From Halorubrum aethiopicum (GTDB lineage Archaea; Halobacteriota; Halobacteria; Halobacteriales; Haloferacaceae): a stretch of DNA of 64,000 bases. Below the pieces are notes generated by a model. That model saw only the letters and a program-made list of their open reading frames with translations. It was not told where the DNA came from and ran no database searches. Shown here piece after piece: positions 17,105-25,211 of the stretch (position 1 is the first letter of the stretch; every line of letters begins with the position of its first letter). The DNA lies in NCBI RefSeq assembly GCF_001542905.1, contig NZ_LOAJ01000001.1, positions 2,976,001 through 3,040,000 on the forward strand, written 5' to 3'. The translations under genes were made by a program, and so were the position numbers.

Positions 17105-18034
17105 TCACTCCGGCGCGTTCGGGTTGCCCGTCGCCCCCGGCGGGTGGAGGTCCCGCCCGAACTCGTCGAAGCGGTCGAGGTCGTCGGGCAGATCGTAGGG
17201 GATCTCGCGCTCGTCGCTCCGGTCGGGGAGGCGGCCGTCCTCGAGCTCCTCGGCGACGTCCTCCCAGCCGGGCTTCACGCGGATGCTTCGCGCGGGGGTC
17301 CCGACGGCGACGTGGTGGTCGGGAACGTCGCCCTGGACGACGGCGCGCGCGCCGACGACGCTGTTCTCGCCGATCCGACAGCCGGCCCGCACCATCGCGT
17401 CGTAGGTGACGCGGGCGTCGTCGCCGACGATCGTGTGGAAGTTGCGGACCTCGGTCTGGTCGACGAGGTCGTGGTCGTGGCTGTACACGTGGACGCCGTC
17501 GGAGATCGACGCGCGGTCGCCGATCGTCAGCTTCCCGCGGTCGTCGAGGTGGACGTCGTCGTGGATCACGACGTTGTCGCCGACCTCGATGTTGTGGCCG
17601 TAGGTGAAGGAGATCCCCTTGAAGAAGCGGCAGCCGTCGCCACAGTCGGCGAAGAGGTGTTTGCCGAGCATCCGGCGGAACCGCAGGGCGAACTCGACGT
17701 TGTCGGCCATCGGCGTGGCGTCGAACTGCCGCCAGAGCCACTGGAGGTGTTTCGAGCGCCGGAACCGCTCCTCGTCCTTCTCGGCGTAGTACTCCGACTC
17801 GAGGGTGGCGTTACACGGGTCGTACCCCTGGAGGCGGACGCGCTCGGCCTTCGAGACGTCCTCGCCGGCCTTCCAGGCCTCCCAGCGCTCGCGGTCGCCG
17901 TGGAGGTCGATCAGCGTGTCCCGAACGACGTCGCAGGTGTCCTCCGCCGAGGAGAGCCTGTCGTCGACCTCGTCGATGAACCCCTGGACCGACGCCTCCG
18001 CGTCGTCCGGCAGGGACACGTGTCGTTTTGTCAT
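17105..18034 (-). CDS. Left-handed beta-helix acyltransferase with N-terminal maltose-acetyltransferase-like region
   Basis: 309 residues. Residues about 65-140 (YDPCNATLESEYYAEKDEERFRR and following) resemble the N-terminal helical part of sugar O-acetyltransferases. The rest has hexapeptide repeats: VGDNVVIHDDVHLDD, IGDRASISDGVHVYSHDH, VGDDARVTYDAMVRAGC and IGENSVVGARAVVQGDV, then VAVGTPARSIRVKPGW, the classic acetyltransferase ending. The catalytic histidine is probably in VYSHDH. It would acetylate a sugar or similar hydroxyl compound with acetyl-CoA. An extra N-terminal 60 residues and a C-terminal charged tail are haloarchaeal additions. ATG 18034 begins MTKRHVSLPDD. Confidence 0.82.
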   Translation of the reverse strand: MTKRHVSLPDDAEASVQGFIDEVDDRLSSAEDTCDVVRDTLIDLHGDRERWEAWKAGEDVSKAERVRLQGYDPCNATLESEYYAEKDEERFRRSKHLQWLWRQFDATPMADNVEFALRFRRMLGKHLFADCGDGCRFFKGISFTYGHNIEVGDNVVIHDDVHLDDRGKLTIGDRASISDGVHVYSHDHDLVDQTEVRNFHTIVGDDARVTYDAMVRAGCRIGENSVVGARAVVQGDVPDHHVAVGTPARSIRVKPGWEDVAEELEDGRLPDRSDEREIPYDLPDDLDRFDEFGRDLHPPGATGNPNAPE

Positions 18035-18082
18035 CGGCTCGATTTCGGCGGGGATCCTCAAATGGGTTCGGTTGTGCGACGC

Positions 18083-18118
18083 ACGCGCCACGACGGGGGC
18101 ACGCGTCACGACGGGGGC
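18083..18118. repeat. Two-copy 18-bp tandem duplication
   Basis: Two adjacent copies of an 18-base unit (acgcgYcacgacgggggc) differ at one position. They lie in the divergent intergenic region between the acyltransferase and the aldo/keto reductase, 49 bases or more from the acyltransferase start codon. Confidence 0.6.
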
Positions 18119-18238
18119 GGGTCCGGCGCTCGCGCGGATCCGGCGCTCCCGGAGCGCGGACTCCCCCGGCGCGTCGGCCGATCCCAGGTTCCGGGGACGA
18201 CCGGGGCGGATAAGTGTCCCCGCGCCCAACGACGCTCC

Positions 18239-19312
18239 ATGCAGCACCGAGAACTCGGGACCTCCGGCGTCGAGGTGTCGGAGATCGGCTTCGGCGCGTG
18301 GGTCGTCGGGACGGACTGGTGGGGCGACCGCTCGGACGACCAGGCGGTGTCGATGGTCCGGGACGCCCTCGATTCGGGCGTCACCTACGTCGACACCGGC
18401 GACGTGTACGGCCACGGGGAGTCGGAGCGGATCGTCGGGGAGGCGATCGCGGACCGCCGCGAGGAGGTCACGCTGGCGACGAAGATCGGCTACGACTTCT
18501 ACGACAACCCGCAGGCGGGCCACGGCGAGCTCCCGAAAGAGCTGAACGAGGCGTACCTCCGCGAGGCGCTCGAGTCCTCGCTCGACCGGCTCGACACCGA
18601 CTACGTCGACCTGATCCAGCTCCACAACGCGAACGTCGACGAGGTGACGCCCGAGGTCCGGGACCTCCTCCGCGAGTGGAAATCGGAGGGACGGGTCCGG
18701 GCGCTCGGCTGGGCGCTCGGCCCCTCGATCGGCTGGCTCGCGGAGGGGGACGCCGCCGTCGAGTACGACGAGTTCGACGCGGTCCAGACCGTCTTCAACC
18801 TCTTCGAGCAGGAGCCGGGCCGCCACTTCATCGACACGATCCGCGAGACGGGTTCCGACACCTCCGTCATCGCCCGCGTCCCGCACTCCTCGGGGCTCCT
18901 CAACGAGCAGGTGACGCCCGACACCGTCCTGGAGGACGGCGACCACCGCTCGCACCGCCCGAAGCAGTGGTACGAGACCGGGTGGGAGAAGGTCGAGGCG
19001 ATCCGCTTCCTCGAGGAGCCCGAGGGCGTCGAGGGGACCCGGACCCTGAGCCAGGCGTCGATCCGGTGGCTGCTCGCGCACGACGAGGTCGCCTCGGTGA
19101 CGCCGACGTTCCGCGACGGCGAGGACATCGCGGAGTGGAGCGCCGCGAGCGAGGTCCCCCCGATCTCCGACGCCGAGTACGACCGGCTCGAGGAGCTGTA
19201 CGCGCGGAACTTCGACGTGGACCGCGACGACGGGATGGACGCGCTCCGGACCTCCGTCGACGGCGAGGACATCGCGGCCGCGGGCCTCGACAAGCGCGCC
19301 GCCCCGTACTGA
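18239..19312 (+). CDS. Aldo/keto reductase
   Basis: 357 residues. The start MQHRELGTSGVEVSEIGFGAW, the TYVDTGDVYGHGESE segment with the catalytic tyrosine, ATKIGYD (catalytic lysine) and YVDLIQLHN (catalytic histidine) are the family's signature elements; ALGWALGPSI and TPTFRDGEDIAEW follow for NADP(H) binding. It is an NADPH-dependent TIM-barrel oxidoreductase acting on carbonyl compounds; the true substrate cannot be told. Codon use is typical and it stands alone between divergent and convergent neighbours. Confidence 0.92.
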   Translation: MQHRELGTSGVEVSEIGFGAWVVGTDWWGDRSDDQAVSMVRDALDSGVTYVDTGDVYGHGESERIVGEAIADRREEVTLATKIGYDFYDNPQAGHGELPKELNEAYLREALESSLDRLDTDYVDLIQLHNANVDEVTPEVRDLLREWKSEGRVRALGWALGPSIGWLAEGDAAVEYDEFDAVQTVFNLFEQEPGRHFIDTIRETGSDTSVIARVPHSSGLLNEQVTPDTVLEDGDHRSHRPKQWYETGWEKVEAIRFLEEPEGVEGTRTLSQASIRWLLAHDEVASVTPTFRDGEDIAEWSAASEVPPISDAEYDRLEELYARNFDVDRDDGMDALRTSVDGEDIAAAGLDKRAAPY

Positions 19313-19342
19313 TCGGCGGAGCGAGCGGGTCGGTCCGACCGA

Positions 19343-20494
19343 TCAGGCGATCCGGTCCAGCCGGAAGCGCTCGATCGGCAGGTCGGTCTCCCGCCGGGTG
19401 GCCAGGTCGGCGAGGATCTCCCCGACCACGCTCGCGTACTTGAACCCGATGCCCGAGAAGCCCGCGGCGACGGAGACGTGCGGGTACTCCGGGTGGGTGT
19501 CGAGGTAGAAGTCCCCGTCCAGCGACCGGGTCACGATACAGGAGGTGAGCCGCATCGTCGGACCGGTCGCGTCCGGGAAGAGGCGTTCCGGGATCATCCG
19601 CAACAGCTCCTCGTCCTGGAGGGTGGGCTCGTCCCGCCAGTCGTCCGGATCGATCGTCTCCGTGTGCTCGGGGGCTCGCCCGAACTTGAACCCCGGCTGC
19701 TCGTGGACCGGAAATCCGTAGCTGTTCCCCTCCGGGGAGTCGAGCGTGAACACCGGGAAGTTCTCGGGGCGGAACTTGGAGGGCTCCTCCGGTTGGAGCC
19801 AGGCCATCACGCGTCGCTGCGGCTTGAGCGCGGACTCGAGGAGCCGAACGTGCTCGCTCGCCCACGCGCCGGCCGTCACGACCAGGTTCTCGGCCGCGTA
19901 CCGGTTCCGGTCGGTCTCCACGACCACCCCCGACTCCGTCGGCCGCCAGTCCAGCACGCGCTCGCGGGCCCGCACGGTCGCCCCCAGCGACTGCGCCCGC
20001 GTCACGTACGTCGTGATCGCGCGCTCACAGGCGATGAACCCGCCGTCCGGCTGGTGGACGACGCGGTACTCCTCGGGGAGCTCGTACCCGGGGAACCGGT
20101 CGTTGACCTCCGCCCCCGTGAGAACGGTGTGCGGGAGGTCGTACGCCGCACAGCACTCCACGGCGTGCTCGAAGGACGCGGATCCGGGCTCCCCGCCGAA
20201 GATCGACCCCGTTTCCGTGAAGAGGTCGGTGCCGGCGTCGGCCTCGAGCTCGCGCCACAGTTCGCCCGCGCGCCTCGCGAGCGGGACGTAGTCCGGATGT
20301 TTCTGCGTGAGGCTGTACTGTCGCGTCTCGCCGTGGGAGGACCCCCGCGCGTGGGGGACGTCGTACCGCTCGATCCCCAGCACGTCCACTCCCCGTTCGG
20401 CGAGGTGACACACCGCGGCGCTGCCCATCCCGCCGATGCCGATCACGACGGTCTCGAACTCGGTTCGCTGGGACACGGTCGATCCGGCGCTCAC
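19343..20494 (-). CDS. FAD-dependent N-methyl-tryptophan/sarcosine oxidase-type amine oxidase
   Basis: 383 residues from a GTG start that overlaps the stop of the upstream HAD gene (GTGA). The dinucleotide-binding motif VVIGIGGMGSAAVCHL, the HARGSSHGETR segment and the end AAGFSGIGFKYASVVGE with GFKFGRAPE and YLDTHPEYP fit the MTOX/SoxA/SolA group. In this group a cysteine near the GGF/GFKF region carries covalent FAD; here it is probably Cys in RLTSCIVTRSLDGDF. The enzyme oxidises N-methyl amino acids or related secondary amines, giving H2O2. Coupling with the HAD gene suggests they work on one substrate family, which is inference. Confidence 0.85.
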   Translation of the reverse strand: MSAGSTVSQRTEFETVVIGIGGMGSAAVCHLAERGVDVLGIERYDVPHARGSSHGETRQYSLTQKHPDYVPLARRAGELWRELEADAGTDLFTETGSIFGGEPGSASFEHAVECCAAYDLPHTVLTGAEVNDRFPGYELPEEYRVVHQPDGGFIACERAITTYVTRAQSLGATVRARERVLDWRPTESGVVVETDRNRYAAENLVVTAGAWASEHVRLLESALKPQRRVMAWLQPEEPSKFRPENFPVFTLDSPEGNSYGFPVHEQPGFKFGRAPEHTETIDPDDWRDEPTLQDEELLRMIPERLFPDATGPTMRLTSCIVTRSLDGDFYLDTHPEYPHVSVAAGFSGIGFKYASVVGEILADLATRRETDLPIERFRLDRIA

Positions 20495-21174
20495 GCCCCC
20501 AGTTCGTCCGCCAGCTCGTGGAACGTCTCGATCTCGAGGTGCGGGTCGCGCAGGATCTCCTCCCACTCGGTCCCGGCGCGGTTCATCCAGACGCCCTGCA
20601 TCCCGGTGTACAGCGCGCCCTGGACGTCGTACCACGAGGCGGTGACGTGGACGATCCGGGAGACCGCGGTCCCCGCCCTGTGTGCGGCGTGTCGGTAGAG
20701 CTCCCGACCGGGCTTACAGACGCCGGCGTCGGCCGCGCTGATGGTGTCGCTGAGGAGGTCGTCGACGTCGGCGTGGACGACCAGCTCGTCCAGCATCTCC
20801 GGGTCGCCGTTGGAGAGCATGTAGATCTCGTAGCCGTCGTCGATCAGCCGTTCGAGCCCCTCCCGGACGTCGTCGTACACGTCGAGGTCGTCCACGGTGT
20901 CGAGGATCGCCTCGCGTTCGGCCGCCGACACCTCGACGCCCGCGGTCTGGAGGGCGTACTCCAGCGACACCCGATACCGGTCCCGCGTCGGCTTGAAGTC
21001 GTCCAACAGGGCGGACGTGATCCCGTAGAGACTGCCCCGGAGGTCCCAGATCCGCGCAACGGCCTCCGGGTTGTCCGTGTGCTTTTCGAGCGCCCTCCGC
21101 GTGGAGAGCTCGTCGACGAGGGTGCTGTAGGAGTCGACCAACACCGTGTCGACTCTGTCTGGTTCGAAGGTCAT
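20491..21174 (-). CDS. HAD-superfamily hydrolase, haloacid dehalogenase type II-like
   Basis: 227 residues. Motif I is VLVDSYSTLVDE: the usual DxYGTL is DSYSTL, with the nucleophile at Asp14. Motif II is MLSNGDPEML, the lysine is in VCKPGRELY, and motif IV is in VTASWYDVQGAL. It is the same family as 15534-16226 but clearly diverged; similar length suggests a full enzyme. Promoter: AATAAAC 28-34 bases before the ATG. It leads an operon with the amine oxidase, overlapping by four bases. Confidence 0.83.
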   Translation of the reverse strand: MTFEPDRVDTVLVDSYSTLVDELSTRRALEKHTDNPEAVARIWDLRGSLYGITSALLDDFKPTRDRYRVSLEYALQTAGVEVSAAEREAILDTVDDLDVYDDVREGLERLIDDGYEIYMLSNGDPEMLDELVVHADVDDLLSDTISAADAGVCKPGRELYRHAAHRAGTAVSRIVHVTASWYDVQGALYTGMQGVWMNRAGTEWEEILRDPHLEIETFHELADELGA

Positions 21175-21201
21175 CGTGAACAGTGCCGTCTCGCATCAAA
21201 C

Positions 21202-21208
21202 AATAAAC
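21202..21208 (-). promoter_or_regulatory. TATA box of the HAD/amine-oxidase operon
   Basis: The minus strand reads GTTTATT, 28-34 bases before the ATG at 21174, in an otherwise GC-rich context. Confidence 0.5.
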
Positions 21209-21373
21209 GTACTGGTGGAATGACCGAACGATCGTGGGCGTTCGGGGCGTATCCGTGACGAAACGAGTGTTCATCGTTTCTCGTCGAGACGCCGTCCGCG
21301 TCGACTCCCCGCTCGCGTCAACCCTCGGCCGCGTCGACTCCCGACCGCGTCGATCCGACGGCGACGGCGGCCG

Positions 21374-22186
21374 TCAGTCCGCGTCGATCCGACAGCCGCC
21401 GGTGTAGTCGACGCCCTCGATCGTCTCGATCCCCTCGTCGCCACACACCGGGCAGTCCGGATCCCGTTGGTACGGGACCGTCTCGAAGGTCATGTCCATC
21501 GCGTCGTAAAACAGCAGCCGGCCCGCGAGCGGCTCGCCGGCGTCGAGGAGGAGCTTGACCGCCTCCGTCGCCTGGATACAGCCGAGCGTGCCGGGGAGCA
21601 CGCCGAGCACGCCGGTCGTCGCGCAGTCGGGGACGGTGCCCGGCTCGGGCGCTTCCGGGAAGAGACACCGGTAGCAGGGGCCGTCGGGGACGAGCGTCGT
21701 CGCCTGCCCCTCGAACTTGTAGATCGCGCCGTGAGCGACCGGCACGCCCTCGATCCGGGCGGCGTCGTTGACGACGTACCGCGTCCGGAAGTTGTCCGCG
21801 CAGTCGACGACCACGTCGTACGCGCCGATCAGCTCGCGGGCGTTGTCCACGTCGAGACGCGTCTCGTGGGTCTCCACGTCGACGTCGGGGTTGAGCCGGT
21901 CGACGAACCGCGCGGCCGACTCGACTTTCGGCTCGCCGACATCGCCGTCCCCGTGGATCACCTGTCGCTGGAGGTTGGAGCGCTCGACGACGTCGTCGTC
22001 GACGATCCCGAGCGTGCCGACGCCCGCGGCCGCGAGGTACTGGATGACGGGCGCGCCGAGCCCGCCCGCCCCGAGGACGAGCGCGCTGCCCTCGAGGAGA
22101 CGCCGTTGTCCCTCGGGGCCGACCTCCTCCATGATGATGTGTCTGGAGTACCGGTCGAGCTGCGTGGAATCGAGGGAGAGGCTCAT
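21374..22186 (-). CDS. ubaA: E1-like SAMP-activating enzyme (ThiF/MoeB/UbaA family)
   Basis: 270 residues. The nucleotide-binding LVLGAGGLGAPVIQYLAAAG (residues near 36-55) leads the Rossmann fold. NLQRQVIHGDGDVGEPK and VDCADNFRTRYVVND are the family's adenylation motifs; CYRCLF and CPVCGDE give the zinc CxxC pairs; and the catalytic cysteine is in DCATTGVLG. No rhodanese domain follows. In Haloferax this enzyme adenylates the ubiquitin-like SAMPs for protein modification, tRNA thiolation and molybdopterin synthesis. L15e lies 93 bases upstream on the same strand. Confidence 0.92.
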   Translation of the reverse strand: MSLSLDSTQLDRYSRHIIMEEVGPEGQRRLLEGSALVLGAGGLGAPVIQYLAAAGVGTLGIVDDDVVERSNLQRQVIHGDGDVGEPKVESAARFVDRLNPDVDVETHETRLDVDNARELIGAYDVVVDCADNFRTRYVVNDAARIEGVPVAHGAIYKFEGQATTLVPDGPCYRCLFPEAPEPGTVPDCATTGVLGVLPGTLGCIQATEAVKLLLDAGEPLAGRLLFYDAMDMTFETVPYQRDPDCPVCGDEGIETIEGVDYTGGCRIDAD

Positions 22187-22279
22187 GCGGAGACGTGGGT
22201 GACGCTCGGGTATAACCGCTTTCCCGACGGCGGCGCCGCTGGGCGAGTGAATAACCGAGAGAAGTCGTCGAGGGAGGGG

Positions 22280-22870
22280 TTACTTGCCCTGCCGGTCGTT
22301 GCCGGTGACCGACGGGCGGGTCTTCTCGGTTCCCTTGCCGCGTTTGCGCTGACCGCGGCCCTTGGTGCCGGCGGAGGTGAGCCCGCGGAACGCGCGGCCC
22401 TTGTGGTCGTCCGAGCAGATCCAGTTGAGCTCCTCGTCGTTCTCGATCGCCGGGTGAGCCGGATCGACCAGGATCACCTCGTGCCACTTCTGGGAGCCGT
22501 CCTCGCCGACCCAGTAGGAGTTGAGCACGCGCAGGTTGCGGTACTTCCGCGAGGCACGCTCCTCGGCGATGCGCTGGATCGACTTGCGCCGCGAGAGCCG
22601 GTTGACGCCCTGCCGCTTCGAGCGGCGGCCGGCCTTGTGTCGCTGCTTGCGCGAGCCGCCCTTGCGGACGCTCACGCGGGCGACGATCACGCCCTGTTTC
22701 GCCTTGTAGCCCAGCTCGCGGGCCTTGTCGAGTCGGGTGGGGCGGTCGATCCGCTCGATCGCGCCCTGGTCGCGCCACTCCTGTTTGCGCTGCCACTGGA
22801 GTTCCGCGAGTTTCCCCTCCTTCGGGGACCGCCATGCGTCCTTGATGTGCGAGTAGAAGCTTCGTGCCAT
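22280..22870 (-). CDS. rpl15e: 50S ribosomal protein L15e
   Basis: 196 residues starting MARSFYSHIKDAWRSPKEGK. The archaeal/eukaryotic L15e signature is complete: RLDKARELGYKAKQGVIVARVSVRKGG, the basic RKQRHKAGRRSKRQGVNRL stretch, NSYWVGEDG and the glycine/arginine-rich end GQRKRGKGTEK. It is unusually basic among its acidic neighbours, as expected for an RNA-binding large-subunit protein. Start ATG 22870; the longer reading into the 300-base upstream region is not supported. Confidence 0.97.
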   Translation of the reverse strand: MARSFYSHIKDAWRSPKEGKLAELQWQRKQEWRDQGAIERIDRPTRLDKARELGYKAKQGVIVARVSVRKGGSRKQRHKAGRRSKRQGVNRLSRRKSIQRIAEERASRKYRNLRVLNSYWVGEDGSQKWHEVILVDPAHPAIENDEELNWICSDDHKGRAFRGLTSAGTKGRGQRKRGKGTEKTRPSVTGNDRQGK

Positions 22871-23147
22871 CGTTCTGTGTCCACGGACGCTTGCGATTCG
22901 GCCGGAACCCGGCCACATGTCGTCTCGTCCCGGAGCGAGGCCGTCGAACCGACCCCGCTCCGGCGGCGAGTGCCCGCCGGACGTCCGTACCGACGAGTTA
23001 CACTCCAGTTCCGCGCGTTCGATCATAAGGGCTTCGCTCCGCGGCGGGCGTGTCGTCGGCTCACACGGCGGAGCGGAACCGAACTCCGTGTGTCGGGATC
23101 GCGTGTGCCGGAACCGCGACCCGACCGCGCACTCGTCAGCGTTTTAT

Positions 23148-23165
23148 ATATTCCTCGGAGAATAT
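23148..23165. promoter_or_regulatory. Inverted repeat ATATTC-n6-GAATAT over the RHH gene promoter
   Basis: Six-base perfect arms with a six-base spacer lie 7-24 bases before the ATG of the ribbon-helix-helix gene and overlap the end of its TATA run (ttttatata, 23142-23150). The placement between TATA box and start is typical of autorepression. Confidence 0.5.
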
Positions 23166-23171
23166 CTCGGT

Positions 23172-23360
23172 ATGCCCAAGATAAGCGTCGAGATCCCCGG
23201 CGAGCTGTTGGCGGACCTCGACGAACACGTCGGCGACGACGGGAAGTTCGTGAACCGCAGCGACGCGGTCCGGGCGTCGATCCGCAAGACGCTCGACACC
23301 CTCGACGAGATAGATGCGCGCCACGGCCGGCTGACCGACGAGGACGGCTCGGATGAGTAG
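23172..23360 (+). CDS. CopG/ribbon-helix-helix transcriptional regulator
   Basis: 62 residues: MPKISVEIPGELLADLDEHV gives the beta strand and helix 1, and FVNRSDAVRASIRKTL gives helix 2 of the RHH fold, which binds DNA as a dimer. The acidic C-terminal 20 residues are a halophilic tail. Its 3' end overlaps the start of the queuosine-precursor-type transporter by 8 bases, so the two are cotranscribed. Promoter: a strong TATA run at 23142-23150 with an inverted repeat, consistent with self-control. Confidence 0.85.
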   Translation: MPKISVEIPGELLADLDEHVGDDGKFVNRSDAVRASIRKTLDTLDEIDARHGRLTDEDGSDE

Positions 23361-24075
23361 CCGCTCCGCCGACACCGGACCCGAGCGCCTCCTCGCGGTC
23401 GATCCCTTCTCCCGGCCGGCGGTGGCGGCGGTGGGGCTCGTCGCGCTGTTCGTCACCGCGCTCGCGACCGCGCAGGTCACCGCCGCGAAGGTGCTCGCCC
23501 TGTCGCTCCCGGTCGCGCTGCCCGTGGTCGGCCCGCGGATACTGCTCCCCGGCGCGGCGCTGGCGTACGCGATCACCTTCTTCGCGTCCGACTGCCTGGC
23601 CGAGCTGTACGGCCGCCGGACCGCTCAGGTCGTCGTGAACGTCGGGTTCGCGATGAACTTCGTCGTGCTCGCGTTGGTGTGGTCGACGCTGGCCGCGCCG
23701 GGCGTCGACCCCGAGGTCGCCGCCGCCTTCGGGACCGCGCTCGGCCCGACGACCAACGTCGTCGCCGGCAGCCTGCTGGCGTACGTCGTCAGCCAGAACG
23801 TCGACGTCGTGCTCTTTCACGCGATCCGCGACCGGACCGGATCGGCCAACCTCTGGCTCCGCAACCTCGCGTCGACGGCGACGAGCCAGGCGATAGACAC
23901 GGTCATCTTCGTGTCGGTCGCGTTCCTCGTCGCGCCGACGCTCCTCGGGGTCGGGAACGCGCTGCCGCTCGCCGCGGTCGGCGCGCTGATCGTCGGCCAG
24001 TACCTCCTCAAACTGCTGATCGCCGTGCTCGACACCCCGTTCGTCTACCTCGTCGTCGGCGCGGTCCGGGAGTAG
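23353..24075 (+). CDS. Queuosine-precursor transporter-type membrane protein (VUT/YhhQ family)
   Basis: 240 residues with about six membrane helices. Family marks are TAAKVLALSLP, PGAALAYAITFFASDCLAELYGRRTAQ (the conserved DxxxExYG-like loop), AGSLLAYVVSQNVDVVLFH, the SxxIDTVIF element in TATSQAIDTVIFV and the end GQYLLKLLIAVLDTPFVY. YhhQ imports preQ0/preQ1 in bacteria. Haloarchaea use preQ0 to make archaeosine in tRNA, so salvage of that deazapurine is the likely job. It overlaps the RHH regulator gene by 8 bases. Confidence 0.88.
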   Translation: MSSRSADTGPERLLAVDPFSRPAVAAVGLVALFVTALATAQVTAAKVLALSLPVALPVVGPRILLPGAALAYAITFFASDCLAELYGRRTAQVVVNVGFAMNFVVLALVWSTLAAPGVDPEVAAAFGTALGPTTNVVAGSLLAYVVSQNVDVVLFHAIRDRTGSANLWLRNLASTATSQAIDTVIFVSVAFLVAPTLLGVGNALPLAAVGALIVGQYLLKLLIAVLDTPFVYLVVGAVRE

Positions 24076-24094
24076 CGGTCCGCTCGGAAACGGC

Positions 24095-25132
24095 TCACGC
24101 GACCGCGAGCGCCCGCGGGACTGCCTCCGGGAGGTCGGCCGGGACCCGATCGAACCGGTCGCCGCCGTCGACGGTTCGATAGAGCCCGTGGTTCGTGAGC
24201 GCCCAGAGTTCGCCGGTCACCGCTCCCGACGCCAGGACGGCCCGGTAGGTCCCCTCGCCGGTCGGGATCCCCCGGTCGTCGAGCCGTTCCCAGGCCGTCG
24301 CGTTCGGGTTCCGGCCCGCTCCGTCGCCGGCCTCTCCGTTGCCGCCTCCTCTCTCCCGTCGATACAGATAGGCCTCCCCGCGTCGGTGGGCGGCATTCGC
24401 GCCGGCGGCGGCGCTGACGAGGACGCGGTCGGGGTCGCCGGGGTCGACGGCGAGCCCCCACACGTAGCCGTGATCGAGCCCGTCGGCGACGACCTCGAAG
24501 GACCGTCCGCGGTCGTCGCTCTCGGCGTAGCCGTCGCCCGCGGCGACGTACACCCGGTCCGGGGCGTCCGGATGGGTCGCGATCGTGTGGGTGTCCCGGC
24601 GCGATCCCGGCGGACGGTCGGTCCACGTCGCGCCGCCGTCCGCCGTGACGAGCAGCGCCCCGGCCTCGATCCCGACGTACCACCGCTCGGGGTCGTCGGG
24701 ACAGGCCTCGATCCACCGGACGTGGTGGGTGTCCGGGCGGGGCGGGAACGACCACTCCGACGCGGAGGGGACGTCGGTCATCCCCGTGACCGGCTCGACC
24801 GATCCGCCGCCGTCCGCGGTCCGGTAGAGCCGCGAGGGCTCGGTCCCGATCCACGCCGTTTCCGGGTCGTGCGGGCTCGTCGCGAGGGCGGTGACCGCGT
24901 CCGGGCCGGTGCCCTCGGGACCGACCGCGTCTCCGGCGATCCGTTCGAACGACTCGCCCGCGTCGAGAGAGCGGTGGAGACCGTCGTCGAACGTCCCCGC
25001 GAACACGCGCTCTCGAGCCTCCCGGTGGACCGTCACGCACTCGACCCGTCGTCCGTCGAGGCGGGTCTCGACGCGTCCCGTGTCGGGATCGACGACGCGG
25101 AGCCCGTCGGCGTAGGCCGCGTACGCGTTCAT
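24095..25132 (-). CDS. BNR/sialidase-like beta-propeller protein
   Basis: 345 residues made of repeated blades: FAGTFDDGLHRSLDAGESFERI, WIGTEPSRLYRTADGGGSVEP, YVGIEAGALLVTADGGATWTD, YVAAGDGYAESDDRGRSFEVV and ALTNHGLYRTVDGGDRFDRV. The S/T-x-D-x-G-x-x-(W/F) Asp-box in most blades marks BNR/Asp-box repeats, as in photosystem stability factors and sialidases. No signal peptide is seen, so it is probably cytoplasmic. The catalytic residues of sialidases cannot be confirmed. ATG 25132 is chosen; earlier codons overlap the promoter region of the divergent neighbour. Confidence 0.75.
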   Translation of the reverse strand: MNAYAAYADGLRVVDPDTGRVETRLDGRRVECVTVHREARERVFAGTFDDGLHRSLDAGESFERIAGDAVGPEGTGPDAVTALATSPHDPETAWIGTEPSRLYRTADGGGSVEPVTGMTDVPSASEWSFPPRPDTHHVRWIEACPDDPERWYVGIEAGALLVTADGGATWTDRPPGSRRDTHTIATHPDAPDRVYVAAGDGYAESDDRGRSFEVVADGLDHGYVWGLAVDPGDPDRVLVSAAAGANAAHRRGEAYLYRRERGGGNGEAGDGAGRNPNATAWERLDDRGIPTGEGTYRAVLASGAVTGELWALTNHGLYRTVDGGDRFDRVPADLPEAVPRALAVA

Positions 25133-25211
25133 GCCCGTGAGAAGGGCGGGCGGGAACATAAGCGTGGACGCCGCAAGGGATTTACCACCCCACACCGTGG
25201 TAACGGTAAGC

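Noticed and set aside
21290-21373. Repeated ccgcgtcgactccc and ccgcgtcgatccga behind ubaA as a possible repeat element
   Set aside because: Only two imperfect copies of each, partly the duplicated last codons of ubaA; too little for a repeat feature.
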